From: JABDQA01 sp963759125
Lineage (GTDB): Bacteria; Desulfobacterota; Desulfobulbia; Desulfobulbales; Desulfocapsaceae
Length of the DNA stretch: 64,000 nucleotides
Direction of reading: 5' to 3'
Assembly: GCA_963759125.1 (NCBI GenBank)
Contig: CAVWXN010000005.1
Span: 620,001-684,000, forward strand
Position numbers and translations under genes: made by a program
Shown: piece by piece, positions 34,330 through 44,005 of the stretch
Numbering within the stretch: the first letter of the stretch is position 1
How the letters are laid out: every line of letters begins with the position of its first letter
Notes under the pieces: model-generated
Told to the model about the DNA's origin: nothing
The model's input: the letters and a program-made list of their open reading frames with translations, nothing else
Databases searched by the model: none

Positions 34330-35343
34330 ATGAGACAGATAGATTTGAGAAGCGATACGGTGACCAGACCCACCCAGAAAATGCGCGAGATCATGGCCGG
34401 CGCACCGGTGGGTGACGACGTCTTTGGGGACGACCCGACAGTAAACAGGCTCGAGGAATCAGCCGCTGCCATGCTTGGCAAAGAGGCGGCGATTTTTGCG
34501 CCCAGCGGTACCCAGACCAACCTGATTGCTTTGCTGGCGCATTGTCAGCGCGGCGATGAATACATTGTCGGTCAGGTGGCGCACACCTATCGGTACGAAG
34601 CAGGCGGGGCCGCCGTTCTCGGCTCTATCCAGCCCCAGCCGCTCGATTTCAATCCCGACGGCACCTTTGATCTGAATCGTGTCGAACAGGTGATCAAACC
34701 AGACGATTATCATTTTGCCAGATCGAAGCTGCTCTGTGTGGAAAATACGCACAACGGGCTGGCGCTGCCGCTCGACTATTTTCCCAGGGTTGCAGAGTTC
34801 AGCGCTGATTACGGGTTGAGTCTGCATCTTGATGGCGCCAGGATATTCAACGCTGCAGTCAAAGGCGCTGTCGATGTCGCCGAGATTGCCCAATATTTTG
34901 ATACCGTGTCCGTCTGTCTGTCAAAGGGGCTCGGCGCCCCGGTAGGCTCCGTATTGTGTGGTGATGAACCTACCATCGCCCGGGCCAGGCGCTGGCGAAA
35001 GATGGTGGGCGGGGGCATGCGCCAGGCGGGCATCATTGCCGCAGCGGGTATTTTCGCCCTCGAGAACCATGTCGAACGGCTGCAGACAGATCATGATCAC
35101 GCCCATCTGCTGGCTGCGGGATTGGGCACGATTGACGGCTATAAGGTTGAATACCCTGAGGCCCAGACCAATATGGTTTTTCTCTCGCCGCCGCCCGACA
35201 AGGCGTCGGGACTGCAGAGCTATCTGGCTGATCACCAGGTGAAGATACTCGGCGGCAGTAGAATCAGGCTGGTCACTCATCTGGATATCAACCGGGAAGA
35301 TGTTGAACGAGTCATCGATCTGATCAAGTCCTACGGAGGTTGA
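34330..35343 (+). CDS. ltaE: Low-specificity L-threonine aldolase (GntG family)
   Basis: 337 residues, fold-type I PLP enzyme. RSDTVTRPTQKMREIM at the N-terminus, the PLP-phosphate region GTQTNLIALLAH near residue 60, ENTHNGLALPL near 138, HLDGARIFNAAV with the PLP-binding Asp, and Schiff-base Lys199 in CLSKGLGAPVGS. It splits L-threonine/allo-threonine to glycine and acetaldehyde. It is 5 bp behind the CDF gene and probably cotranscribed. Confidence 0.92.
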   Translation: MRQIDLRSDTVTRPTQKMREIMAGAPVGDDVFGDDPTVNRLEESAAAMLGKEAAIFAPSGTQTNLIALLAHCQRGDEYIVGQVAHTYRYEAGGAAVLGSIQPQPLDFNPDGTFDLNRVEQVIKPDDYHFARSKLLCVENTHNGLALPLDYFPRVAEFSADYGLSLHLDGARIFNAAVKGAVDVAEIAQYFDTVSVCLSKGLGAPVGSVLCGDEPTIARARRWRKMVGGGMRQAGIIAAAGIFALENHVERLQTDHDHAHLLAAGLGTIDGYKVEYPEAQTNMVFLSPPPDKASGLQSYLADHQVKILGGSRIRLVTHLDINREDVERVIDLIKSYGG

Positions 35344-35640
35344 ACGACCGAGTGGACCAGGACTGTTAACTCGGTTTATCAGTTCTGGTTGATCTATTGT
35401 TACATATTACTGATTAGAGGAGTGAGCAATAGCGCTGACCGCCCTTGCGGTGTGCGTGTTGTGCCAACAGTTCTTGCGGTGATGTGTTTTCTCGTTTTTT
35501 TGGGCTTCCTGTTCTCGTTTTTAAGGATTTATCTTCTCTTTTTGGCTCTATTCGCCTACCATGCACAAATGATGGTGGCCGCTGGCTGGGGTGGTCTCGG
35601 AAGCGGCCGTTATGTGAATAAACACGAAACCCACCTTTGC

Positions 35641-35707
35641 TTGACAGGGGGCTGTTATGCTTGGTAATTCTTGCAAAGTTTGATTTTAACGGGTTGCCAA
35701 GTATAAC
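35641..35707 (+). promoter_or_regulatory. Candidate promoters of the nuo operon
   Basis: Two alternatives lie in the 400-bp gap before nuoA: TTGACA (35641-35646) with TAATTC after 18 bp, and TTGATT (35680-35685) with TATAAC (35702-35707) after 16 bp. The rest of the gap (35344-35640) shows no supported gene. Confidence 0.45.
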
Positions 35708-35744
35708 AAATTAATGTAGTTAGAGCCCTGTGTGAGGTGCCCTG

Positions 35745-36104
35745 ATGTCTGCAGAATTGGTTCTCTCCGGCGCGATTTTCATCGGACTTTGCCTCCTGAT
35801 TCCCACCATCATGCTATTGACCGCGGTTTTCGGGCCCCGGTCAGGCGGCGACGCCAAAAATGCTCCATACGAGAGTGGTATCGAGCAGGTGGTCGGTATG
35901 GCCGACCAGAAATTCAGTGTCAAATTCTACCTGCTGGCAATTCTTTTTCTGATTTTCGATATCGAAGCGGTGTTCATGTATCCGTGGGCGGTCAGTCTGC
36001 GGGAGCTGGGTGTGTTTGGTTTCGTTGAGATGGTCGTGTTCATTCTCCTGCTTCTCACCGGATTGATTTACATCTTAAGAAAAGGGGTGCTCAATTGGCG
36101 TTAG
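35745..36104 (+). CDS. nuoA: NADH-quinone oxidoreductase subunit A
   Basis: 119 residues, three membrane segments. PYESGIEQVVG and KFYLLAILFLIFDIEAVFMYPW are the NuoA signatures, the latter holding the conserved acidic residues of TM2. First gene of the complex I operon. Its end overlaps the nuoB start by 10 bases. Confidence 0.95.
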   Translation: MSAELVLSGAIFIGLCLLIPTIMLLTAVFGPRSGGDAKNAPYESGIEQVVGMADQKFSVKFYLLAILFLIFDIEAVFMYPWAVSLRELGVFGFVEMVVFILLLLTGLIYILRKGVLNWR

Positions 36105-36607
36105 GATTAGAAGCCGGTCTCGGTGATTCGGTATTGACGACTAGACTGGATGAGATCATCAATTGGGGCCGGCAATACTCGCTCTGGCCCATGGTCTTCG
36201 GCACGGCCTGCTGTGCAATCGAGTTCATGAGCGCAGCCGCGTCCCAGCACGATATTTCCAGGTTCGGGGCCGAGGTGGTCCGTTTTTCCCCGCGGCAGGC
36301 AGATCTGATGCTGGTCTGCGGCACCATCAGTTATAAACAGGCGCCTATACTCAAGCGCATCTACGAGCAGATGCCTGATCCTCGCTGGGTCGTTTCCATG
36401 GGTGCATGTGCAAGTTCAGGCGGGATTTACGACAACTACTGCACGGTGCAGGGTATCGACACCGTGATACCGGTGGATGTCTACATTTCGGGCTGTCCCC
36501 CTCGACCCGAGGCGGTGCTTGACGCCCTGATAAAGATTCAGGAAAAGATACAGACCGAAAGCGTGTTAGTTGACCGACATATAGATTTCAAAGGAATCCT
36601 CGACTGA
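36095..36607 (+). CDS. nuoB: NADH-quinone oxidoreductase subunit B
   Basis: 170 residues from a TTG start with AAAGGGG seven bases upstream. FGTACCAIEFM (two adjacent Cys), GACASSGG and SGCPPRPEAVL give the four Cys of the N2 4Fe-4S cluster, the last electron carrier before quinone. It sits in the peripheral arm at the membrane junction. Confidence 0.96.
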   Translation: MALGLEAGLGDSVLTTRLDEIINWGRQYSLWPMVFGTACCAIEFMSAAASQHDISRFGAEVVRFSPRQADLMLVCGTISYKQAPILKRIYEQMPDPRWVVSMGACASSGGIYDNYCTVQGIDTVIPVDVYISGCPPRPEAVLDALIKIQEKIQTESVLVDRHIDFKGILD

Positions 36608-36609
36608 TT

Positions 36610-38325
36610 ATGACTGATTCGCTGACCGACAAACTGCAGGTAATTTTCCCCGATTTTGAGCTCAGAACGGTGCTGGATTACACGGTATTGGATGTGGATT
36701 CAGAGGCGATACCACAGGTAATGAAGCGGCTCAAAACCTACCCGGATCTTGGCTTTTCCATCCTGCTCGATATCACTGGCATAGACTATCTCACCTATCC
36801 GCAGCGACCCGCTGCCAGATTCTGCGTCGTCTATACACTGCGCAACTGGAAAAGAAACTGGCTGCTCCAGGTTCGTACCCCGGTGGCTGACCCGGACCGG
36901 GGAGTGGAGTCCGTTGCCCATCTCTGGGGTTCAGCTGACTGGGCGGAGCGTGAGGTCTACGATCAATACGGCATCATCTTCAGAAACCATCCCGACCTTA
37001 GACGGATACTCAACCATTGGCAGTTCGAGGGGCATCCGTTGCGCAAAGACTACGATATCTTCAAAGGCCAGGTCTGCTACCAGGCTGACAGTCTCGAGAA
37101 GGAGATCAGGGCCCGGCTGACGGCCAAAGGTATCGATGAGAGCACCATGCAGGACATCAACACCGAGATAATGTTTCTCAATCTCGGCCCGTCTCATCCC
37201 GCAACTCACGGAGCGATTCGGATATTCACCGCCCTCGATGGCGAGACCATCATTGCCAATGTCAACGAGATCGGCTACCTGCATCGAGGTTTCGAGAAAA
37301 CGGCGGAAAACCGTACCTATAACCAGATCATCCCGCTGACCGACCGGCTCAATTACTGCTCTGCATTGATGAACAACATTGGCTACGTCAAGGCGGTTGA
37401 ATCGTGGCTCGGTCTCGAGATCACCGAGCGGGCCATGTTCATGCGGGTGATTCTTTCCGAGTTTTTCAGGGTCCAGGATCATCTTGTCTGTCTGGCGGCA
37501 AACCTGGTCGATATGGGCGGGCTGACCAACTACTGGTATCTCTACAACGAAAAAGAAGCCTCCTATGATTTTATCTCCCGGTTGACCGGGGCTCGGCTGA
37601 CCAGTTCATTTACCCGGATCGGAGGTATGTACCGCGATTTTTATGAGGGCTGGGAAAATGATATGGAGCGCCAGCTCAAGGATATCGAAAAAGGGGTAAA
37701 CGACTCGCTCAAGCTGGTGCTGCAGAATCGTATCGTTCACGACCGGACTCAGGGTACCTGTGTCCTCACCCCTGAAACGGCGCTCTCCTATGGCTATACC
37801 GGCCCCAATCTGCGCTCAACGGGAATTTCTTTTGATCTGAGAAAGGACGATCCCTACTACAATTACGAGGCCTTCGATTTCTGCGTGCCGGTCGGCAGTT
37901 ACGGCGACATTTATGACCGCATGATGGTCCGTTTCGAAGAGATTTTCGAGTCGATAAAGATCATTCGTCAGGCCATGAAGATGATTCCCGACGGACCCGT
38001 ATTTGTCGATGACCACCGGGTTGCCCTGCCTCCCAAAGATCAGGTCTATAACAAGATCGAAGGGCTGGCCAATCACTTCAAACTTATTTTTGAAGGGGTA
38101 AAGACGCCTGCCGGCGAGTGGTACGATGGTTATGAAGCCGCCAACGGCGAGCTGGGCTTCCATTTTGTCTCCGACGGTTCGGGCACCCCTTATAAACTGA
38201 AGGTTCGCCCTCCCTGTTTTTATGCGATGGGTGGGTTCCACGAGATGATCGAAGGGGAGATGATCGCCGACGCGGTCATCAATCTCGGCAGCATCAATAT
38301 CATAGGCGGAGAGCTGGACAGATGA
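36610..38325 (+). CDS. nuoCD: NADH-quinone oxidoreductase fused subunits C/D
   Basis: 571 residues. Residues 1-180 are the NuoC domain (WERE-like DWAEREVYDQYGIIF, GHPLRKDY), joined by a short linker to NuoD from about 185: LGPSHPATHGAIR, HRGFEKTAENRTYNQ, RDFYEGWENDM and the C-terminal GGELDR. The NuoD part lines the quinone pocket (His in the PSHPATHG loop). The fused arrangement is also found in enterobacteria and several Desulfobacterota. It overlaps nuoE by 4 bases. Confidence 0.96.
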   Translation: MTDSLTDKLQVIFPDFELRTVLDYTVLDVDSEAIPQVMKRLKTYPDLGFSILLDITGIDYLTYPQRPAARFCVVYTLRNWKRNWLLQVRTPVADPDRGVESVAHLWGSADWAEREVYDQYGIIFRNHPDLRRILNHWQFEGHPLRKDYDIFKGQVCYQADSLEKEIRARLTAKGIDESTMQDINTEIMFLNLGPSHPATHGAIRIFTALDGETIIANVNEIGYLHRGFEKTAENRTYNQIIPLTDRLNYCSALMNNIGYVKAVESWLGLEITERAMFMRVILSEFFRVQDHLVCLAANLVDMGGLTNYWYLYNEKEASYDFISRLTGARLTSSFTRIGGMYRDFYEGWENDMERQLKDIEKGVNDSLKLVLQNRIVHDRTQGTCVLTPETALSYGYTGPNLRSTGISFDLRKDDPYYNYEAFDFCVPVGSYGDIYDRMMVRFEEIFESIKIIRQAMKMIPDGPVFVDDHRVALPPKDQVYNKIEGLANHFKLIFEGVKTPAGEWYDGYEAANGELGFHFVSDGSGTPYKLKVRPPCFYAMGGFHEMIEGEMIADAVINLGSINIIGGELDR

Positions 38326-38828
38326 GTGATCGTTCAGAGTTGCTAATCACTGGGGAACCTTTCGAGTTCGATGCAGAGCGGGATGCGGAGTTCGAACGGC
38401 AGATCGTGCGCTACCCGATCAGGGAATCGATGATCATGCCGGCGCTGTGGATGGCTCAGGAACAGCAGGGATGGATCAGCGCCGAGGCGATCGAGTACAT
38501 CGCCGAGCGGATAGGCACTTTTCCGGCCAAAGTCTTTGAGCTGGCAACCTTTTACACCATGTATCACCTCAAACCGGTGGGCAAGAACCATATTTGCGTC
38601 TGCCGGACCCTGTCCTGCTGGCTGCGCGACAAACAGGCGATCGTTGACTATCTGGCTGAAGAAATTGGGATCAAACCGGGGCAGATCAGCGAAGACGGTC
38701 GCTTCAGCCTGGAAGAGGTCGAGTGTCTGGGGCATTGCGGGACCGCACCGGTGGTCCAGGTCAACGGCGATTTCCACGAAGAAATGGATCTGGATAAATT
38801 CAAAGCGCTGCTGGCGACGCTCGAATAG
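38322..38828 (+). CDS. nuoE: NADH-quinone oxidoreductase subunit E
   Basis: 168 residues, thioredoxin-like 2Fe-2S protein. FATFYTMYHLKPVG is preceded by helical N-terminus; cluster ligands are CRTLSC near residue 91 and CLGHCGTAP near residue 138. It accepts electrons at cluster N1a in the NADH module. Having E, F and G shows this complex can use NADH directly, unlike Nuo versions lacking the module. Confidence 0.95.
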   Translation: MSDRSELLITGEPFEFDAERDAEFERQIVRYPIRESMIMPALWMAQEQQGWISAEAIEYIAERIGTFPAKVFELATFYTMYHLKPVGKNHICVCRTLSCWLRDKQAIVDYLAEEIGIKPGQISEDGRFSLEEVECLGHCGTAPVVQVNGDFHEEMDLDKFKALLATLE

Positions 38829-38844
38829 GGGAGGGTGGACGAAG

Positions 38845-40101
38845 ATGGAAGTGAAGATTCTCAGCGCCAAATTCGACATCGAAAACGCTCATCTTATCGA
38901 TGTGGCCAAGAGCCATGGTGCCTATCAGACGCTGGACAAACTCTTTTCGATGACGCCCGAGGATGTCATCAACGAGGTCAAGGACAGCGGTCTCAGAGGA
39001 CGCGGCGGGGCAGGGTTTCCGGCCGGGGTGAAATGGAGTTTTCTGCCCAAGGATCTGGACAAGCCAACGTATCTGGCGGTCAACTCAGACGAATCGGAAC
39101 CGGCCACCTTCAAGGATCGCTATATTCTGGTCAAGGATCCGCATCTGATGATCGAAGGCATCATCATCTGCTGCTATGCAATTGGCTGCCACGAGGCCTA
39201 TATCTATATCCGCGGAGAATATACTTCCCAGGTCAAAGCCCTGCAGCGGGCCATCGATGAGGCCTATGAGGCGGGATATCTGGGCGAGACCGTTGACGGG
39301 AAAGATTTCCGACTCGATGTCACCGTTCACCGGGGAGCGGGCGCCTATGTCTGCGGCGAGGAGACGGCGCTGCTCGAGTCGATTGAAGGCAAGAAGGGAC
39401 AACCCCGCTCAAAACCACCGTTTCCCGCCGTCGTCGGGCTTTACGATTGCCCCACCATTATCAACAACGTCCAGACCATTGCCTCGCTGCCTTTCATTAT
39501 CCAGGAAGGGGCCGATGCCTATAAAGTGCACGGCACCGAAAAGAGCTGCGGAACACACCTGTTCGGTATCTCCGGCCATGTGGAGAAACCGGGCATGTAT
39601 GAATTGCCGCTTGGTCTTCCACTCATGGAAGTGCTCGAAAAAGTGGCGGGCGGCGTCTGGAAGGGCAGAAAGCTCAAGGGAGTGATACCGGGAGGCAGTT
39701 CGACACCGGTGCTGACGCCCGAGGAGGCGAAGACGGTCAGCCTTGATTACGAATCGATGGCCGAGCACAAAACCATGTTCGGATCAGGCGGTATCGTGGT
39801 CCTCGATGAAACGGTTGATATCGTCAAACTGGTTGAAAACCTGATTTATTTTTACCACCACGAATCGTGCGGCCAGTGCACCCCCTGTCGGGAAGGGCTG
39901 GGCTGGATGCTGAAAATTGTCAAGAAGCTGCTGGCCGGCGAAGGTTCGATGGCGGACATCGACCTGCTTGTCGAGCTCTGTGACAATATCGAGATGAAAA
40001 CGGTCTGCGTGCTGTCGGCAGCCTGTACGATGCCGGTGCGCAGTTACCTAAACAAGTTTAGACATGAGTTTGAGGCCTACGTCTCCGATGCTGCCTCGTA
40101 A
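38845..40101 (+). CDS. nuoF: NADH-quinone oxidoreductase subunit F
   Basis: 418 residues from the ATG at 38845; the frame is open upstream only inside nuoE. GRGGAGFPAGVKW near residue 55 binds FMN/NADH, NSDESEPATFKDR follows, and ESCGQCTPCREG near residue 340 with a further Cys carries the N3 4Fe-4S cluster. It is the NADH-oxidising flavoprotein. Confidence 0.96.
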   Translation: MEVKILSAKFDIENAHLIDVAKSHGAYQTLDKLFSMTPEDVINEVKDSGLRGRGGAGFPAGVKWSFLPKDLDKPTYLAVNSDESEPATFKDRYILVKDPHLMIEGIIICCYAIGCHEAYIYIRGEYTSQVKALQRAIDEAYEAGYLGETVDGKDFRLDVTVHRGAGAYVCGEETALLESIEGKKGQPRSKPPFPAVVGLYDCPTIINNVQTIASLPFIIQEGADAYKVHGTEKSCGTHLFGISGHVEKPGMYELPLGLPLMEVLEKVAGGVWKGRKLKGVIPGGSSTPVLTPEEAKTVSLDYESMAEHKTMFGSGGIVVLDETVDIVKLVENLIYFYHHESCGQCTPCREGLGWMLKIVKKLLAGEGSMADIDLLVELCDNIEMKTVCVLSAACTMPVRSYLNKFRHEFEAYVSDAAS

Positions 40102-40123
40102 ATCAGTATGAAAAGGACGATCC

Positions 40124-41686
40124 ATGGCTGAAATGGTGAAGCTCTTCGTAAACGGCCAGGAAGTGGAGGTCGAATCGGGTAAGAACCTGATCGATGCCCT
40201 CAAAGTGGTGGGCATCGAAATTCCGCACTTCTGCTATCATCCGGCTCTTGGAGCCGACGGCAACTGCCGTATGTGCCTGGTGGGCATTGAGGACGGCAGA
40301 CCGCCGCTGGTCCCGGCCTGTAAAACACCGGTCCAGGAAGGGATGAAAGTGCAGCTCGATGCCGAGCATATCAAGAAGATCCAGCGGGATGTACTTGAAT
40401 TCGAGCTGATCAACCACCCCGTCGACTGTCCGGTCTGCGATCAGGCTGGTGAGTGCGCCCTGCAGGACTATTATATGAATTACAGCCTGGACGACAGCCG
40501 CATGCAGGTCGACCAGGTTACCAAGGGCAAGCGCATGGACTTTGGCTCGGGGGTGGTGCACGATCAGGAACGCTGTGTGCTTTGCGGTCGCTGTGTGCGT
40601 TTCACCCGGCAGATCACCAAAACCGGCGAGCTGGGCATCGTCAATCGGACCGATGCCGCCCGGGTGTCGATTTTCCCCGGCAGACCGCTTAACAACCGCT
40701 ACGCCCTGAATATCGTTGACATCTGCCCGGTCGGGGCAATGACCTCGAGTGATTTCAGGTTCAAGCAGCGGGTCTGGTTTCTGAAAAAGGATCCGGGCAT
40801 CTGTCACGGCTGCAGCAGGGGCTGCAACATCTATATCGATCATCATCGGGAAAAATATAAAGACGACGTCATCTACCGCTACAGAGCCCGCACCAACCTC
40901 AATGTAAACGGCTATTTTATCTGCGATCCCGGAAGGTTGAGTTACGCTGGCGAGAATGAAAACCGGCAAACCACCACCGTGGTGGACGGCCGCATTAGCG
41001 GTTTCGAAGCGGGCATAGAAGCCCTGCGCGAGCGGCTCGACCGGGCCCGCAAGCCGCTGATGCTCATCTCTCCGGACTGTTCACTGGAACAGATGTGGGC
41101 GGTTAAAAGAATTGCCGCCCTCTACGGCGCCGATCTGTCCGGCTACAGCGACAGCTATGTTGTCGACGGTGATGGTGATGACTATCTGATCAATGACGAT
41201 AAGGCGGCCAACCGCAGAGGTTTGGAGCTGCTCGATATCGATTTCAGCAGGGAGCAGTTCATCGCCGATCTGCAGCATACGGACCTGCTGGTCAACTTCA
41301 ATAACGATCTGTTTTTCGGTGGCGTCGACGAGGAGCTCAAGTCGCTGCTCGACAAGACCCAGTCCATTGCCGTGTGCAGTCATCAACTGCCGGTCTATGA
41401 GTCCACCGCAGTGCTGCTGCCAACGGCATCCTACAGCGAGTATGGCGGTACCATCGTCAACGAGGATTACGTGCTGCAGCGTTTCGAAAAGGCCTTGTTC
41501 AAGAACAAAGACCCCAAAGATATTCTCGAGATCACCAGGCTGCTCGGTGGCGCGATCATCGACGCTGCCCACGCCTGGCCGGGAATCAGGCAATCGGTTG
41601 CCCGTCTGGCCGATATCGACCCTGGAGCGATACCTGCCGAGGGCATAAATCTGCAAAACAGCGAGGATACCAATGTCGGCGCTTGA
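40124..41686 (+). CDS. nuoG: NADH-quinone oxidoreductase subunit G (short form)
   Basis: 520 residues, much shorter than the ~900 of E. coli. The N-terminus has the 2Fe-2S domain (CYHPALGADGNCRMCLVG, then CKTPV), the His-ligated 4Fe-4S (HDQERCVLCGRCVRF region) and CPVCDQAGECALQDYY. CHGCSRGCNIYIDH marks the start of a reduced molybdopterin-oxidoreductase-like part, which is missing its C-terminal third. The iron-sulfur wire is complete. It overlaps nuoH by 14 bases. Confidence 0.93.
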   Translation: MAEMVKLFVNGQEVEVESGKNLIDALKVVGIEIPHFCYHPALGADGNCRMCLVGIEDGRPPLVPACKTPVQEGMKVQLDAEHIKKIQRDVLEFELINHPVDCPVCDQAGECALQDYYMNYSLDDSRMQVDQVTKGKRMDFGSGVVHDQERCVLCGRCVRFTRQITKTGELGIVNRTDAARVSIFPGRPLNNRYALNIVDICPVGAMTSSDFRFKQRVWFLKKDPGICHGCSRGCNIYIDHHREKYKDDVIYRYRARTNLNVNGYFICDPGRLSYAGENENRQTTTVVDGRISGFEAGIEALRERLDRARKPLMLISPDCSLEQMWAVKRIAALYGADLSGYSDSYVVDGDGDDYLINDDKAANRRGLELLDIDFSREQFIADLQHTDLLVNFNNDLFFGGVDEELKSLLDKTQSIAVCSHQLPVYESTAVLLPTASYSEYGGTIVNEDYVLQRFEKALFKNKDPKDILEITRLLGGAIIDAAHAWPGIRQSVARLADIDPGAIPAEGINLQNSEDTNVGA

Positions 41687-42959
41687 TATTCTGCTCGTCA
41701 TTTTACGAATCGCCTTCGGGGCGTTTGTACCGCTCAGCTTTGTGGCGATACTGGTGTGGATGGAACGGAGGGGTGCCGCTTTCTTTCAGGACCGGGCCGG
41801 TCCCAACCGCGCCAATGTCTTGGGGTTCAGAGCCGGTGGACTGATCCAGAACGCCGCCGATGGCATCAAGCTGGCGTTCAAGGAAGATATCGTTCCGGGC
41901 CACGTCAAGCACAAGTTCTATTTCATCCTGGCGCCGATGCTGGTCTTTATCACCGCCCTGCTCTGTTTTGCGGTCATCCCCTTTGCCGATGTGCTGATTC
42001 TTGGGGATAAACATTACATCATGCAGGCCGTACCGATGGATATCGGTATTCTCTGGTTTCTGGCCGTGGTTGGCTTCGGGGTCTACGGCATAATTCTGGC
42101 TGGCTGGTCCTCCCATAATAAATACGGAATGCTGGGCGGCTTGAGAGCCGCCGCTCAGGTGATCAGCTACGAAATTCCGATGGGCTTGGCGCTGGTCAGC
42201 CTGCTGGCCGTGTATGGGACCGTGAATCTGACCGAAATGGCTCAGTTCCAGGGGAAATTGTTGTTCGGCTTCATCCCCATGTGGGGAGTGGTTCTGCAGC
42301 CCCTGGGAGTGATCATCTTTATCGTTGCCGCCTTTGCCGAGACCAATCGGACGCCCTTTGATCTGGCCGAGGGTGAGAGTGAGATCGTCGCCGGCTTCCA
42401 CGTCGAGTACAGCGCGATGAAGTTCGCCCTGTTCTTCATGGGTGAATATGTGGCGATGTTCGTCTCCTCGGCGTTGATCGTTACCCTCTATTTCGGCAGC
42501 TTCCAGATTCCCTGGCTGAACACCGAAACCCTGGTTGCCTATGCCCGACCGGTGGTCATACTGATAATGCTGGGCCTGCCGGTGATCGGCTATTTCTTCG
42601 GAGCCTGGATAAAGAAGAACAACCGCAGCCACTATTACCGGGAAAATGATCCGCGTAAAAAGGAGACGGCCGTTTACATCAGCCTGCTCTGGTCGCTGGT
42701 GGCGGTGACCGAGATCGTGCTGCTCGCCTATCTGGTCTTTGCTCACGGCGGGGTGGCGGATAGGATCCTGGTGGCCCTGCTGCAGATTGGCACCTTTCTT
42801 TGCAAAACTTTTCTGATGTGCTTCGTCTATGTCTGGGTCAGGTGGACGTTGCCGCGCTTCCGTTATGATCAGCTGCAGAAGATCGGCTGGGAGAAATTGC
42901 TGCCGCTGGCCCTGTTGAACATATTCATCACCAGCGCGATCATAGTTTCGTTTGGCTGA
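41673..42959 (+). CDS. nuoH: NADH-quinone oxidoreductase subunit H (long form)
   Basis: 428 residues, about 100 more than usual. The core is normal: ERRGAAFFQDRAGPNRAN, GLIQNAADGIKLAFKED, ETNRTPFDLAEGESEIVAGF with conserved Glu, and the C-terminal VRWTLPRFRYDQLQKIGW. The extra length lies between residues ~285 and ~375 as additional membrane segments with a Lys/Arg-rich loop (KKNNRSHYYREND). The subunit forms part of the quinone site and proton path. Confidence 0.93.
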   Translation: MSALDILLVILRIAFGAFVPLSFVAILVWMERRGAAFFQDRAGPNRANVLGFRAGGLIQNAADGIKLAFKEDIVPGHVKHKFYFILAPMLVFITALLCFAVIPFADVLILGDKHYIMQAVPMDIGILWFLAVVGFGVYGIILAGWSSHNKYGMLGGLRAAAQVISYEIPMGLALVSLLAVYGTVNLTEMAQFQGKLLFGFIPMWGVVLQPLGVIIFIVAAFAETNRTPFDLAEGESEIVAGFHVEYSAMKFALFFMGEYVAMFVSSALIVTLYFGSFQIPWLNTETLVAYARPVVILIMLGLPVIGYFFGAWIKKNNRSHYYRENDPRKKETAVYISLLWSLVAVTEIVLLAYLVFAHGGVADRILVALLQIGTFLCKTFLMCFVYVWVRWTLPRFRYDQLQKIGWEKLLPLALLNIFITSAIIVSFG

Positions 42960-42970
42960 GGGAATCCGTT

Positions 42971-43495
42971 ATGAGCATCAAAGTACGCACCGTTGAACGA
43001 AAAGGCAGATCTTTCCTGGAGCAGCTCTACCTGGTTGAAGTGGTCAAGGGTATGACCGTGACGCTGGGTCACTTTTTCAGGAACCTGCTCGACAACTCAA
43101 GGCTGTATGTCCGGCACTATCCGGAGGTGCAACCGGAAATCACCGCCCGCTGGCGCGGACGGCATCGCCTCACCAAGCATGAGGATGGCAGTGTCAAATG
43201 CGTAGCCTGTTTCATGTGCCAGACCAACTGCCCGTCCAATTGCATCATGATCGAGGCGGGAGAGCGCTTAGACGGCAGATCGGAGAAGATGCCCACTCGC
43301 TTCGACATTGATCTTCTCGAGTGTATTTACTGTGGCTACTGTGTGGAGGCCTGCCCGATGGACGCGATCAGAATGGATACCGGCATTTTTTCAGTGACCA
43401 GCTATTCCCGTGAATCAATGCTCATGAGACTGGAGGATCTGCTGGAGACGCCCGGTGCTTTCGCTGAAGACGAATATAAAAAGGGAGGGGGCTGA
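42971..43495 (+). CDS. nuoI: NADH-quinone oxidoreductase subunit I
   Basis: 174 residues. Two ferredoxin-type motifs CVACFMCQTNCPSNC and CIYCGYCVEACPMDA bind clusters N6a and N6b. An amphipathic N-terminal helix region precedes them. It links NuoG to NuoB in the peripheral arm. Confidence 0.95.
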   Translation: MSIKVRTVERKGRSFLEQLYLVEVVKGMTVTLGHFFRNLLDNSRLYVRHYPEVQPEITARWRGRHRLTKHEDGSVKCVACFMCQTNCPSNCIMIEAGERLDGRSEKMPTRFDIDLLECIYCGYCVEACPMDAIRMDTGIFSVTSYSRESMLMRLEDLLETPGAFAEDEYKKGGG

Positions 43496-43498
43496 TCG

Positions 43499-44005
43499 AT
43501 GCTTACTACCTACTTGTTCTTTGGGCTTGCTTTGCTGGCAGTACTCGGCGCGCTGGGTTTGATAATTTTTAAGCATCCGATGAACGGGGCGATGAGCTTT
43601 GTCGTGACCCTGATCTCCCTGGCCGGTCTCTATGCCCTGCTGTCGGCCAAACTGATCTTTGCCATCCAACTCATCGTCTATGCCGGGGCCATTATGTCGC
43701 TGATCGTGTTCATCATCATGTTTTTGAACATTCAGGAAAAAGATCTGCCCCTGGACCCCAATCGCTGGTTCTATGTGGCCGGAGGGATCGTCGTGGTGGC
43801 GCCGATTGCCGGGTTGCTGCTCAAAATTTCCAGGACTCTGCCGGCGACCGAGGTAACGGTGTTTGATGATGGATTCGGCAGCGTCAAGGAAGTCGGACAA
43901 CTTCTTTTCACCCAATGGCTGCTGCCCTTTGAAATCGTTTCGATTCTGCTGCTGGTCGCCCTTGTGGGGGCAGTGGTGCTGGCAGGTAAACGGGGGGTGA
44001 ACTGA
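43499..44005 (+). CDS. nuoJ: NADH-quinone oxidoreductase subunit J
   Basis: 168 residues, five membrane segments. HPMNGAMSFVVTLISLAGLYALL and VYAGAIMSLIVFIIMFLN (TM3 with its pi-bulge region) are the NuoJ signatures. Its stop overlaps the start of nuoK by one base. Confidence 0.93.
   Translation: MLTTYLFFGLALLAVLGALGLIIFKHPMNGAMSFVVTLISLAGLYALLSAKLIFAIQLIVYAGAIMSLIVFIIMFLNIQEKDLPLDPNRWFYVAGGIVVVAPIAGLLLKISRTLPATEVTVFDDGFGSVKEVGQLLFTQWLLPFEIVSILLLVALVGAVVLAGKRGVN

Noticed and set aside
35389..35667. A 92-residue partly hydrophobic open frame before nuoA
   Set aside because: No convincing ribosome binding site, no homology recognised, and it runs into the candidate nuo promoter.
35661..35676. 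Sigma-54 -24/-12 promoter before nuoA (TTGGTAATTCTTGC)
   Set aside because: Only 8 bp separate GG and GC; the strict spacing of 10 is not met.
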